From positions 125,182,849 through 125,246,848 of the forward strand of contig OW121849.1 of NCBI GenBank assembly GCA_933228895.1: DNA of 64,000 bases, written 5' to 3'. A model generated the notes under the pieces. It ran no database searches. It had not been told where the DNA came from and saw only the letters and a list, made by a program, of their open reading frames with translations. Source of the DNA: Platycnemis pennipes (taxonomy: Eukaryota; Arthropoda; Insecta; Odonata; Platycnemididae). Each line of letters opens with the position of its first letter. Positions within the stretch are counted from its first letter, which is position 1. This document shows, in pieces, positions 34,457-46,690 of the stretch. Both the position numbers and the translations under genes were made by a program.

Positions 34457-36904
34457 GGCATTACCGAAAACTACAATTACGAGAAAGAAACGCCCTCATG
34501 AGATCCCCACCCTAGGTGCTTTCTCATTTCAACCACTCCAGCTAATACGAATATCAGAAGAGGGAGAACATACAAGATAAACTTTTCCTTTTGATTGCAA
34601 GTTGAATGTAAAGCTTAATTCGAACTGCATCGCTGGGAAAGTTGACTTTTCACTGATCCTAGGAGGAAAACCGCACACTTCTTAGTAACAATAGGCCTCC
34701 CAAAAAGGAAATTAAAGCGAATTCGTGGAGCTATAGCCTTCATAATTTTCATACAAAATTCCTCTGAAGCTAATGGACGTTTTTACCAAAGGGAAGGAAG
34801 TAATATTTTTTGTTCGTATGAGCGTTTTTATGAAATATTCACTTAAAAATGGATTTTGTTAGCTGTTGACGGATTTAATGCAAAAAAACAACCATAAATA
34901 CAAGCCGCTCACATGACATTTGTCGTTTTAGATAAAAATTCCAATAAACCATTCCTCGTCTTATACTAGGTACCCTTGATTCATCATTTGAATTCGATTT
35001 TTCCGCGTATTCCTAAAAATGTCTGGTGTTTTTCTTGTGGGACGCAATTCACCATATTTTTATAAACATAATAATAAAGAAAAGGTAGAAGGACATCGAA
35101 AAATAAATAATCAAGCCTCACGCCACATCTAAAGATAATAAGTAAGCATTTAAAACAGTTTGCGGAGAAAATCACAACTGAAAATTGTTCATTTTTGGTC
35201 GAATAAATATGTTCATCCTAATTCCCAATACTGACAAAAAATCACGAATTATAAACATGTACAACGACTACCAATCATAAACTTTCGACGGCAGACAGTA
35301 AGTACAACCAAAGTGGTCATATGGACACTATATGATGACACAATTCGATAACCTGACATGTGCAGTATCTTTACGGTTAACGTTTAAAGAACGCATTTAT
35401 GAATTTGAGAGTTTAGAGTTTTTCAGAGTTAAACTGAAAAATGAAATTTCAGAGTTAAACCTATGATCTCAATCGAGGGCTCTGTATCACTTGTGTGAGG
35501 TGGTTGAAAAACAGGAATAAACTATAAAGTATTCAATGATATTTATTTTATAGATCGTAATAATGCTTAGCATATTTTAAGTCACCCACGAATAAGCGAA
35601 AAAATATCAAAGAATCCGTCAGGCTACCCAAAAATGAAACCATTGAGAATCAAAGGTTTTAATAGTACACTACCCCTTGTTTTCAAGAAACATATGGAAT
35701 TTCAATTCCTAATTGTTCTGCGACTTACACAAAATGTTGAATCATACAATCAATCGAATGTTTAAACAATTTCACAACCTCACTAAATCGACAGAAATAA
35801 TGACAGAGTGAAAATGTATCTTATAAAATAAGGGTTACTTTAAATACTCGGTTTCATAATATGACAACAATGTTTACTAACAACCCATCTCAATTTTTTA
35901 CATGAAAATTCCGCAGAATTAAAAATACTTTTGATAATTCAAAAACATAAACAGCAAAGGAATAGCTAAATAAAAAAGCTCGAGAACCAATTGATGAACT
36001 ATTCATCGGTATCTCAAAGTAAAATTAAGTTGTGCTGTACACGTGCTGCTTTATAATAACTATCACTAACGAAAGGATCACCAAGAAGGTGCGTAAACAT
36101 TTAAAATGGCATTTATTAACGACAAAGAATGACTAGAAAGGACGCCATTATCATTAAAAAAAACAAATGTTAATACAGATTTAATTACTGAATACCACTA
36201 TGCAATGAACCGAATTATACTAAGTAACAATATAACTGCTGGCGAAAATAAAACATTGGATTTTTAGTTAATCATCCTATGAATCTCTGTAATATCCCTT
36301 CTGATTCTCAACGGAATGCAGCCTTAAAAAATGAATTTTAAGCATTAGGCGTATATATTTAACAGACAAAGATAGGTAAAGGAACTCGAATGATTTTTCG
36401 GAATTAGTACCAATTTATTCCTGGATAAACACATTTAACTTTCTGTTATCCTATTACGGTATTTATAAAAAAGTCGCTTGTAGCATTAAAACTAAACGTG
36501 AGGATATACTTAAGCCATATATAATGCATAATAACAAGTTAATGGGGAGTAGTTACAATACAATCCAACAAGACGACCTAAGAGGAGATCCTTTACAAAA
36601 TACAGGGTGGGGCGTCAATTCGTCAGTAAGAAATTTTATATAGCTGAAAATAAATTAAAAGTGAAAAACTATTTGGCGATGGTAAAAATTTCAGTCCTCT
36701 CATCCTTATTTTAATCGCTACTTCTATTTATTGATAAGACAACTTATGATAAAATAAAGACAAAATGCAATATCATCGCTTTGTTTCTGGGTGCTAAATT
36801 AGAGTACACGAATAAATATCAACAGCAACATGCATTTTAATTTCACTTTACCTCAATCCATGGATGTCAGAGAGTACCGCATTAATTACTCTGGATAATT
36901 TTTA
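34457..36904. other. AT-rich non-coding stretch
   Basis: Nothing recognised. TTCAGAGTTAAAC is duplicated within 35420-35462. Confidence 0.45.
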
Positions 36905-37100
36905 TCGCAAGTTTTGTCCTTCATCCGGACTAGAAAAAAAACAGTATCCGGCTCCAGCCACAATAGGCATAAAATCGGACACGAACGCATTAAAAAATAT
37001 TCAGTTTGCCTTAAGCGTGGCCAAGCACTGTCCATTTTAGGAGGCCGACTGCCGAAAAATAGTTTTCGGATAACGGGAAGTCTAACCACTGGGGCCGCAA
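36905..37100. repeat. Possible DNA-transposon remnant
   Basis: A GC-richer segment with CCGAAAAATAGTTTTCGGAT (a local inverted repeat near 37052-37072) and repeated TCCGG/GGCCGACT strings. It resembles non-autonomous Tc1/pogo-type debris, but no paired termini were found. Confidence 0.25.
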
Positions 37101-39429
37101 AACCTGCGGCGCATTACATACATATGGAAGTCTACTACCCACCGCTAAATAGGCCGGAAAGCGCCAAATTCACTGATCTTCGAGTTTAAGGTACAAAAAA
37201 ATTAATGAACACACCACGGAGAAACCTGAACTAGGAGAAACGTCTTCCGTTCAGAAATGACAAAACACGAATAACATAATGAATCGAGAAACAACGTAGG
37301 ACGTAGGCATCTGCGGTATCATTTCGGTGAGTATATGTCAGGTATACGCGTGAAAGTCAAAACCGTTTCGAGTAAAAAATTAATAACCTATTAGCAAAAA
37401 CGCACATTAAGAAGAGGATGAACATTTAATGGAACAAGGGGCTATTAATTGTTAAAGAAAATTTTTTTGGTTGGAAAGAAGAAAAGAATGATGATTGGAG
37501 AAATATACCGAGTAAGATAAATTTCAGGTTGGTTGTGAACAAAAACTATTAGATAGCCGGCAAAAAGAGAAGAGGTGAGCAATTTAGGTCTCTAAGTGGC
37601 AAACATTCAGCCGACTGCAGGAAAAGAAATTTCTACCTACTGAAGATATTTATTTTACATTATTCCAGCATCTTATGAAACCTTATGACCATCAATGCAC
37701 TTGGTAAAAATGCCGTTTTATCATTACTATGCCCATGGCAAAATTTTGAATCACTTACATGGAGTCGTTAACCAAAACTGTAGAATAACCAATCCCTGTC
37801 GTTTTCCCATGCCAAAAATTTAAAAGCATTATATTCCTTTCATTTGCGGTAATTAATCACAGGGATATATCAAAAAAGGGTGACTTAAGGCTATCACTTG
37901 ACACGTTTAAGAGTCTCACCATAGTGTCGCACATCGGCCAGCAGTTTTTTTAAATAGCAACATATACGCAACGTACATGTCCACGGATAATGCACAGAAT
38001 CAGAGGCTTGGAATTTTCGATGACTGTATTTTAAAGAACGCGTGCTGTCCTTCCGGACTGTCAACTTTAGGACCTAAATGTTTCTGCGGATATTATTGGA
38101 GGATACTCTGAATACCAAAATGAAAACTTAGATGATGATGATTACACGTTTGCCAAGCCACTGTGGGAACAGATGAAATCGAACGAGAACAGTTTTCGTC
38201 ACTATTTCAAATTGTTCTTGGCTTTGAAAGGGCGAACCATTTTCTAATGGAAATGATTTCTATGTCCAAGGCAAGCTAGAGAAAATTTTTACCGTTTACT
38301 TCTTTGCAGTGTATTTTTTGCCTATATGTTACCTGACATTGAGAAGCACGATGTTCGCACGCTATCTCTCACTACGCCACGCTTGCTGTCAACTCACAAC
38401 ACATGGGTCATGAACTTGGAACAATGAATGCGCTACATAATCCCAGCCATTAAGATTGGGAAGGTAAGAAATATCGGAAACGAGCTTGAGTTTTTGAGTA
38501 TTCCTTTTCGCCGTGCAGTAAATATTGATGTAAATTCATTAACAAAGTAGTTGAACTTTTAAAAATCGGGTAAAAGTTGGAAAATGAGGACATTTTATCC
38601 GCAGGGAATACCTCTATCCAAAACTGACGTCTTAAAATTAATATTAATATATTCATGAGCATATATATGTCTTGTATATATCACTTACAGCGTCAAGGCT
38701 CCATTCCCATGAAGCTCAAGTTTCCAAAAGCAGTAAATCCTTACCAAACTCTACGTGAATTCAACATTCTGTCAATTGAATCGCAACGCTGGAGGATGTG
38801 AGACGCTATTTCTAGATGAATCCACATACCGACGCCATAATAGGCTGTGTAGAAAGAAGACCTTAAACATGCAAACCAAGACGACAGGGGCGAAAAATCC
38901 CGGATGAAGCAGATAGTTTCCCAATGTCTGTCTCAGAGGCCTGTTGGTTAATCTGCTTACGTGGAGTATACGATTACAAAAAAAAGAAGATGACGATGAG
39001 ATGCACCGTCAACATATCATGAACACGAAAAATTTCGATACACGAGCACGTGCCAGAAAAATTAACCCCCTCTGCTCCAAACACGGGATTTGTTCTCAGA
39101 ATTCACAGCTAAAAATTTATACACGGATGAAATACTAATTCAAGATTTCACTTGCTCAATCAGATGCTTCGTGATTAGAAGGACCTTAGGCATCCTCTCA
39201 AGGGATCGCTGGATGTGTTTCATCACTGTCAATCGCTACAAGAAAGCCCCGCACTTAAAGGCGCCTCAATATCGGAAAGAAAAATGTAGTAAGAAATGCT
39301 GGAAACTAATTTTTATCCTATGGATATTGATAGGTATTACATAACCAATTTTTGCTGCTGTTATTGTCATGGGTGACGACCGGCAACTGAGGCAATTATC
39401 GATATTAAGGATATGTAGGTATTTTCGTA
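37101..39429. other. AT-rich non-coding stretch
   Basis: No supported feature. A short plus-strand frame near 38140-38250 encodes a DDDDYTFAKPLWEQMK-like string and is considered and rejected elsewhere. Confidence 0.4.
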
Positions 39430-39665
39430 CGAGGTAGGATATTTAAGGATAAGAGGATATTACGAGAACAACCAGGCATAAGCCTTATGCTAACGAAAGG
39501 CGCCAAAAGGGTCCACGTTATACGTCCATACCACAGACGGAGTACTGCACTTGGAGTTCTCCACTAGGAATTTGCAAAGGAAATACAATGCGATAGAGTT
39601 CCCAGGATACGAACCCGAGCGCTAAGGGTGGAAAGTCAGTACTCTAGCAACCCAACCTTCTACCC
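39430..39665 (-). mobile_element. tRNA-derived SINE, family A, copy 3
   Basis: Minus strand: A-box-like GGTTGGGTTGCTAGAGTA (39640-39657), B box GGGTTCGTATCC (39604-39615), then the family body with GGAGAACTCC, GTACTCCGTCTG, GGACCC and TTTTGGCGCCTTTCG, ending in an ATCC-rich tail. The same blocks occur at 5030-5340 and 6285-6500. This copy carries the most complete head plus body. Confidence 0.65.
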
Positions 39666-40014
39666 CACTATCCATTCAACAGCGGCATAGAAAGAACTTA
39701 GGATGGTTTGTTTTACCTCGGCGCACTTTGTTAACCATTCGACAGTCCTATGAACAGGGTACCGCACCGAACGAAAGTGCATCGATTTTTAGTAATCACT
39801 GGCACTAACGCAATTCTCTTTACAACGTGCAAACCTGACTGTGGTCTTGCACCTTGCACACTCGAAGGAGCCGACGGTCGATCGGGTCCGAACTCACCAC
39901 TCTGGTCATCACCTCCCTCTAGAGCATCACGTACTCACACGCAGACACACACACAACTCGTCAAGGTGTCGAATGCGACGAGAGATAATGGGGGGTGAAG
40001 GAAGACCGACCGAC
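39666..40014. other. Stretch just 3' of the first-exon donor (minus sense)
   Basis: Contains an (AC)n run near 39935-39960. It is GC-richer toward 40014 and is presumed to be the start of the intron of the minus-strand gene. Confidence 0.35.
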
Positions 40015-40189
40015 CTGTGAGGTGGCGCCTGTCGAGAACCATCCGGGCAGGCTTGCCCTCCTCGACCTCCTCCATGACGACCACGGTCCCGGGCACGCCG
40101 CCCGCCACGCCACCCTCCACCACGACCACCACCGCGCCCCCCTCGCCGCCCCCCGCCGCCCCCTCGTCCAGGGTCCACGCGTAGTCCAT
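40015..40189 (-). CDS. Candidate first coding exon of a minus-strand gene
   Basis: Seen: on the minus strand an ATG at 40189-40187 in context CCCCCGATGGAC opens a frame of 58 codons plus one base, ending CACAG|GTCGGT at 40015. It begins MDYAWTLDEG, continues with a Gly/Val-rich stretch and an acidic segment, and ends GKPARMVLDRRHLT. The frame is open further upstream to 40306 and there reads hydrophobic (LALLAIAASASPALG), which would resemble a signal peptide if an upstream exon supplied the start. The start is therefore undecided. The exon leaves in phase 1, matching the phase-1 entry of the exon at 510-603 (G plus GA makes Gly). Family unrecognised. It lies immediately downstream, in minus sense, of a large GC-rich island. 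Confidence 0.42.
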
Positions 40190-41320
40190 CGGGGGCGAAT
40201 TCTCGGCGCCGCCCCACTGCTGAGGAATCGTCCGCACCCCTAGGGCCGGCGAGGCAGAGGCTGCTATGGCGAGGAGGGCGAGCCTCCCATTTAAGGCGGA
40301 GATTCAGAAAGAGAGCGGCGACAGGGCGGCACCCTCCTACTGTCAGTCCGCCGGTTCGAACACCGAGAGAGGCGCACCACCGGGAGTGAATCGTCCAGAG
40401 GCTAACCCGATCACAAACTCGGATCTCCCGCTATCTCACTCGCGCGCGCGCGTGATCCCCGACCGTCCGATCGCACTCTCTCCCTCTCGTCTTCCGCGTT
40501 CCCTCGACACAAGAGAGGCGAAGAAACGTTGCGGTTCCGTCTCGTTCGGAAGGCCGTCGAGGAATCATCCGCGACGGTGTTGGAGGCGAAGGTAGCGGGG
40601 GAGGGAGGGGGGAAAGAGAACGGTGAAGGAGATGGGAGATCGGGCGGGGGTGGGAAGAGTGAGAGGGAAAGAGAGAGGGAGAGGGGGGTGAAAGGCAGGT
40701 TGGTATGTTTGTGTTCGTGTGTGTGTGGGCGGGGGGGGGGAGATGGCGGCGGGTAAAAAGAAAAATGGGGAGGCAGGCAAAACGGTTGCGCGCGCCGAGC
40801 GAAAAGGGAGGAGGAACGGGAGGGGTTGTGTTGTCGCGGGGACGGGGAGAGAGAAGGGAGGCAAGGCTTTAAGTCGAGAAGGGAGGGGGGGAGGGTAAGT
40901 CCACCCGGTAGAGAAGGGTGAGGAGAGGGAAGGGAAAAGAGGAAAAAATAGCCTTTCACTCTCGATTCCTCACACGACATAGCAGGGGGGAGGGGTTCGA
41001 TGTGAAAGGGGTGTTTCCTTTGGGAGTGGTGGGGGGGGCGGAAATAAGTGGAAGGGAGGAGGATGGAGGGCACGGCGCATGTTCCGAAGGACGCTGTCCG
41101 CTACGCCTCGCCTTCCCCCGTTAATCCCCCCGCCCTTTGCACCCTAACCCTTCAACCCTCTGGTGTGCCGTGGGGGTTCGAATTCCCCCGCACCCTTCGC
41201 CCTCGAGGCGGTCAAGGGACGCCCGCCCGCATGGAGTGCGGAATAATTTGGGGCGAGAGCTCATTGGCCGATTGATGTGACGTCGGTGATGAGTCCATTA
41301 AATGCATTCAGTGGGCACGC
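40190..41320 (-). promoter_or_regulatory. CpG-rich promoter island of the minus-strand gene, with GA/CT tract
   Basis: Seen: the largest GC-rich block in the window. On the minus strand it contains GACGTCACATCAATC and GGCCAATGAGCTC near 41260-41290 (CRE-like and CCAAT), a polypyrimidine tract over 40590-40945 (polypurine on plus, many GAGAG), and (CG)n near 40439. Known: GAGAG repeats bind GAGA factor at insect promoters. The 220-codon minus ORF 40411-41073 is Pro/Ser/His-rich composition noise. Direction is inferred from the coding exon just downstream. Confidence 0.45.
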
Positions 41321-43439
41321 AAATTTCACTCTTTTTCTTCCACAAAACGAACCCCTGATTAAAACCCTTCGCGATGAGATTTGGCGTTGATTTCCGATGG
41401 CAGCCATTGTTTCCCACCTTAACCCACACAATATGATATGGACAAGGCATTTCAAAATTTCATCTTAAATGAGAAATGTTCACAATGACCTTGGGCTTGA
41501 TAACGTATAATCATAACGAGCGCGTTCGCGTCAATATTATTTTTTTTATGGCTCCTATGGCAGCAAAAACTAAATCTTCAAACCTCTCGCACTTCAAATC
41601 GCAAATTGCGTTCGCAAGACGAGCTGTCGAGTGGACAGAGAGCTTCCATATCAGTTAAGTTTTTTTTAATGATATAAAATCCAGGATTTATTGATAATTT
41701 TATTCTAAGGAATAAAAATTAATTGATTAAATCGGCAATAAAATTCCAACAAGGTCTGACTCCAATACGTAGAGCCCGCAATCTCTTAACCTTTAATACA
41801 GATTTTTCTATGACATGCATGTATATGCCTAGCATGATTAAGTAAATTCAAATAGAAGAGAGATCCAAATCGAAAAGTCTAACACTTTTATGGCGTCCAT
41901 AACCCTTCTTCTAACGACGACTGTACAAAGGAAAAAGAGTTCAATTCGAGTTTAAATATCGATACAGATTGAAGGGAATTTAGAATTCATTCAACGAAGT
42001 AAATACTCAGTCCTTCAACCTACGAGACCAAATTACGCGCCCTCACATGAGAGCGCAGGCTCAGTTAATGAATGAGCAACCCCTAACCGACAGCCGAACC
42101 AACTTCCCCCAAGGAGATATCGACCTGTATTCTGCGGTCAACAACTTCGTCTTAAGAAGAAACGGAGTTAAGCGAGACGAGATGGATGAAATTCCGGGTA
42201 GATAACCACTCAAAGCAATATGTATGCCACTTCCATAATAGTTAAGCATTACATAAGAAACGATAAACATATAATACGGACTGTTAATAATCTTATCTTG
42301 ATAAAATTTATTAGCCACGAAGAGAAGCCACGAAAAACCAACGCATCCAAGGATGTAAATTTTAGAAGACGAGAAGAATTCTCAAATGTTAGTCTTATGG
42401 GATGGATCCTTGCGCTGAATATGTCGCTTCAAAAATGTGGAGAAGATGATAAATAAATGCCCAACACTCGAGTTTTTCAAATGTGTCTTTCCGTGATAAT
42501 TAAAATATATATTGTCCAATAAAGTCCGAGAACATTAACCATGGAAAACTTTGGAATAACTATCAAAAGGAGCACTCCATTTCTGTGGTATACCAAGAAT
42601 TATTTATGCGAAAGCATTTTTCACAATCTCACAAATTACTCTTTGATGCAGAGTAATCTTTAGTCTTACCCAATTATAGAGATGCATTGCTCACGCAAAG
42701 ACAAAAAATCTATGTATCTCGTAAACTATTCTTCAACTCTGCAGCAATTCAAAGATACATAAAAAAGAAAATTCAGCTCAATAATATTGGCTGCGGTGAA
42801 CTAGGTCGACAAACTCTCTTTACTATGAATGTAAAAAGTATAAAGCAGGTAGGCAGAATTTTTTGGTGGTGACGAAATACGTAATTCATATAGATGAAGG
42901 ATAAAATTGAATGACAGCGAGACAGTGAAATTGACAAGAAGAGCCAGTTTTAAGGAGGAAGTGTTTATCAGGGAGAAATTGAGGCGATCCTGGAAATACA
43001 TGGACCCTGGTAAAAATGAATGGAAGAACGGGTGTAGTGCACGACAATCTACATGTCATCAAGATTTCACCCTACAAGACGCCGCCGTAAAGGCGTGTGG
43101 CAGGAGAGAGCAATAAAATGGACCATATTCCATTAATTAATGAGTATTATGATGTCCTTAAAGGTATGAATAGATTTTTGTTACGTTTTATCACACACCG
43201 AGCGTTAACTTTCCGTCAGATGAGAAGAAAGAGCTGGAAGTCTTCGTCTATGTTTTGTGAATCAAATTGGCTCTCATTAAACGATGAAAAGGATTATGCC
43301 CGAAGGATGATATAATAGAACAGCACGAAGGTTGATCTAATGGAAATATCATAGTGCATACATAGAATACCAACCACTAAGCCCAACGTGTGCGGCATTT
43401 ATACATCAGCGAAGGAAGGTAGTTCTGTTCCCTGAGTAG
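41321..43439. other. AT-rich non-coding stretch
   Basis: Nothing recognised. Confidence 0.45.
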
Positions 43440-44440
43440 ACGTGGTCAAAACTGCAATTTCCTAATAGCAGTTGATAGCAGCTACTGATAACCCGAAACA
43501 TCAGTTGGATATAGCAGCTAATTTTAGCAACTGCTAAATTTGGTGGAGCCATGGAATGACTATAATTTTTTAAAAGCTGATGGACTAGGCTCAATAAGCA
43601 GACGATATCAAACCTGTCTCGATGCTACTCTGGCTAGCTCGAAGAGATAATGGAGGTATTTAAAATATTATTTTCTTCTTTTAGTTTTAAACGATTTATA
43701 AAATCACTTACAAAACAAATCTCAAGGTATAAATTTTTTTAAAAATTAGTTGGAACGTGGAAAAATTTTGATTTAGAGGTTTTGCCGATTATGGCAAGTA
43801 CCTACTCTTAAAAAGGTTTCCCGCACCTGGAATTAACTATTACCCATGGCTGAACGACGCCGGGCCCTTTGAAAGTAAGGTGGTCGAGATCGACACACTG
43901 TCTCAAAATTCGTAGAGCGGAACACTCCTGACGCGCAAAACTGAGTCATAGTTAGCACTGGACATATGTACCTATTCTGCTCTTTAAAATAACTGCTCCA
44001 CTGTTTTTGCGCTCTCCTCTCCTGCTAATGCTGAATATAACCGCTTCACGGCACATGCCCTATTCTAGCCTGCTAAATTCGACTGCTAAATCAGCTGTTT
44101 CGCGACATATGTTCTGCTACTGCAAACTTAACTGCTGCACGGCGTATACGCTCTACTCTCTCGCTAAAAATCAACTGCTAATGCCCCTTTTGCTAAAATT
44201 GACTGCTTCTGGACAAATGTCCTCTCGTCTCTTGCTAACCATTAGCAGTAGTGTACCGAGTAGCAGTGCCTCTTGGAATAACAGTTCCAGCTTTTGCAGG
44301 GGGACAAGGCGGGGATAGATGCACAGATTAGCAGGCAGTAGAAGACGTAGCATGGCTATTTCTACCTGACGTAAGCAGTAGCTCTATGCTAATGAATAAT
44401 AGCAGTTGAAAGATAGCAGGTTACGAATTAGCAACCCATC
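43440..44440. repeat. Degenerate AACTGCTAA / TTAGCAGTT repeat cluster
   Basis: From about 43960 to 44235 the plus strand is built of degenerate units of about 45-50 bp with the theme TGCTAAA-TTGACTGCT-GGACATATG-CTCT. From 44236 onward, and again at 43440-43560, the same heptamer occurs in the opposite orientation (TAGCAG). The turnaround lies at TTGCTAACCATTAGCAGTAG near 44232-44251. The 103-codon ORF here is repeat-derived. The class is unknown. Confidence 0.55.
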
Positions 44441-45079
44441 CCTATCCCTGAGCCACCTGTGGTTTGCCGTTAAGTTCCGGTACATAGAAAATAAAAACAC
44501 ACGCAGATGAAACTGGAATCGTCCATAGGCCTCTTCCAGATACGATCTCGGAACACTGGTAAGTAGCCCATCGCTGTAACTACTGGGCCGCACAAAATCA
44601 CTATCATAACATTAAGTTGAAAGATGTTGTTTTATATTTAATGTAATTAATTTATTTTAACAATTTCAGGAGTGACTTATGCAAATGGCATAAAAATATG
44701 ATATCATGCACACAAATTCAGGACAACCAAATTTGAGATGTTCCTAAGGGTTAAGAAAAATTAGCGCAAAATGTAAGAAAAGACCACTGAAATACTTTGA
44801 AGCTGTAGAATAGCCAGAAGACTAAGAATTGGAACCAAATTGTTTACTAAAATTTAGCCGTCAGGCTCAGTCCCTTGTGAAACGGCTCATATGGATTCTT
44901 AGGAGCGCCGGCTATCAGGCAATCTGAAACGCGGAGAACAGAATGCGAAAGCAAATTCACCGCCATCATATCAATTCCGAAAGATTCGAAAAGGAAATGG
45001 AGGAAATAGAGATAAGGATGATTATCCCAAAACGCTTTGATTTTATCTCCCCTCCGTCATGACAAGAAGTGATTTCGGA
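44441..45079. other. Non-coding stretch
   Basis: Nothing recognised. Confidence 0.4.
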
Positions 45080-45560
45080 ACTTTGATTCTCTGCATAAGC
45101 CCCCGTTCCCATTGATTGGAGCGAGGGTGGGGTAAAGCCTTTACTCGCTCGGCCATGCGACGGGAGGCTGAACCTTTGAAGTGTGTTTTGTGTGTGAGAC
45201 TTAGGGAAGAGAGAGGCGGGTGGGGAGGCAGGAGACGAGGGGGAAGTGGGAGAAGAAGGAAGCACGCATAAGGGGGTAAGGACAGCAGTCGCGAGGAAGG
45301 ATTGGCAGCTCCTTGGCTGGCCCTCGTGGGCCAATGGGAGGAGGCCTATCAAACATTCTGGGCGGTTACCTTGCTTATCGATGAATTTCAGCCCACTGCA
45401 CAAGCGCAGACGATAGAGGATTCAACCTGCGTCACTCGGTAGACCCTTCCGACCCTACTGAGTCTTTGCTGCCGCCCTCCCCACACATCCAACCATTCTC
45501 CAACGAAACCGTTTCGACCTCCGCCACTCGACCGGTTTCCCGCAAAATTTCACTTCATTT
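45080..45560. promoter_or_regulatory. GC-rich island with CCAAT box
   Basis: A GC-rich block with GGGCCAATGGGAGGAGG near 45328. The ORFs on either side are low-complexity and overlap. No exon is supported. Confidence 0.3.
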
Positions 45561-46080
45561 GTTCCCATCTAATGAAGTGACTGATAGTCTTTCAGTCCAT
45601 GCTCCAAAGTGCATTATTCCTCTAATTTTAGCCCTCAAGAAGGTAAAAAAGGAGGGTGGAGAGACATCAAAATATTTCGTCGGCGGCCGTTCAAACAAGC
45701 AGTTGTCTCAAGAGACAAATCGAAGAGGAAGCAAACGGCAATTTCTTATATTTATTCATCCCCAAAGAGCTCCGCCACGAGTTTACACTCCCTCCTTCGG
45801 TTTGCCGCAAGAGACCCCAGGAAAATGGCACCAAATAGGTGTTTAAGTTTCGGAAAGCTGGATATATACGCATTTATGGAATCCAAATTGGAACATAATC
45901 AACAATGTTAATACCAAAATTAGAAAGTATATTCACAAATGCGTACCACTTGCTTTTATTATTTGAAAGGGAGTAGAATAGTAAAAATATGACGTCGGCT
46001 CTTGCAGAATATTTCAACAGAGACAAAAAGTCAAATAAATCATCTTCCAATAACTAGAATTCGGAAATTAAATGTGAGTC
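45561..46080. other. Non-coding stretch
   Basis: Nothing recognised. Overlapping 60-126 codon frames have no family features. Confidence 0.4.
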
Positions 46081-46690
46081 TATCAACGTAATATCCTGCA
46101 AGCCACCTAAAAGGTGTTTGGCGGGGTGAATCTCCACTAAACATTTAATAACCATCATGCTTAAATAGAATATTAGGTACTTTTCATTTGAATCATAACA
46201 ATTTTAAAAAATATTTATAAAAAGTAAGCATGCATTAACACGCAGACAGTTCGGTTGGCTAAAATTATTTATACCAATCTAGGCTACTTATCGATAAACT
46301 TGTGTATATTATTGTATATATTCAAAGGTATTCGGATCCATAATTGCACGTGGTAAGAAATGCATGTTAGATACCTCGGTTTGGCAATCAATTTCCCTAA
46401 TTTTATGTCTGTGGTCCAGTCTACCATAAGAAGTCAATGTTCGCAAAATGTTTTTACGCCATCAGTAAAAATATCATCTTGGAATTTACTTAACAGATAT
46501 ACTCAACAGATTTCAAGAAATATACAGGTGTATATTTCAATCTACAGTCGGAACGAATTGCCATTTTTACTTATAGACTGGTTACACGCCCATATGGTAA
46601 TCGTACAGACCCCATACAAATTTTGCCGATCTTGGCCACACACGCTCCAGTTTGTTATTTAAGCCTATCTCATAGGGATCCAACTTACTG
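46081..46690 (-). pseudogene. CR1/Jockey-like LINE 3' end with terminal stem-loop
   Basis: Minus strand from about 46660 down: LE-type start with WSVCGQDRQNLYGV, a Tyr-rich stretch, then SYGRLDHRHKIREIDCQTEV and SNMHFLPRAIMDPNTFEYI (about 46330-46440). Known: CR1/Jockey-type ORF2 ends with LEKVQRRAARFV, L..RR...RL.MLYKI, and H..KI.EI.CRT..Y..SFFPRTI..WN. About 250 bp further, at 46096-46130, is the stem-loop GCCACCTAAAAGGTG (plus-strand wording). Stops and frameshifts make it dead. It links the stem-loop to a LINE 3' end. Confidence 0.62.

Noticed and set aside
38135..38247. Short plus frame DDDDYTFAKPLWEQMKSN, considered as a piggyBac-like transposase scrap
   Set aside because: No second motif in the neighbouring sequence and no TTAA-flanked termini.
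40411..41073. 220-codon minus ORF
   Set aside because: Translation of the polypyrimidine tract into Ser/Pro/His/Leu low complexity; lies in the presumed promoter.
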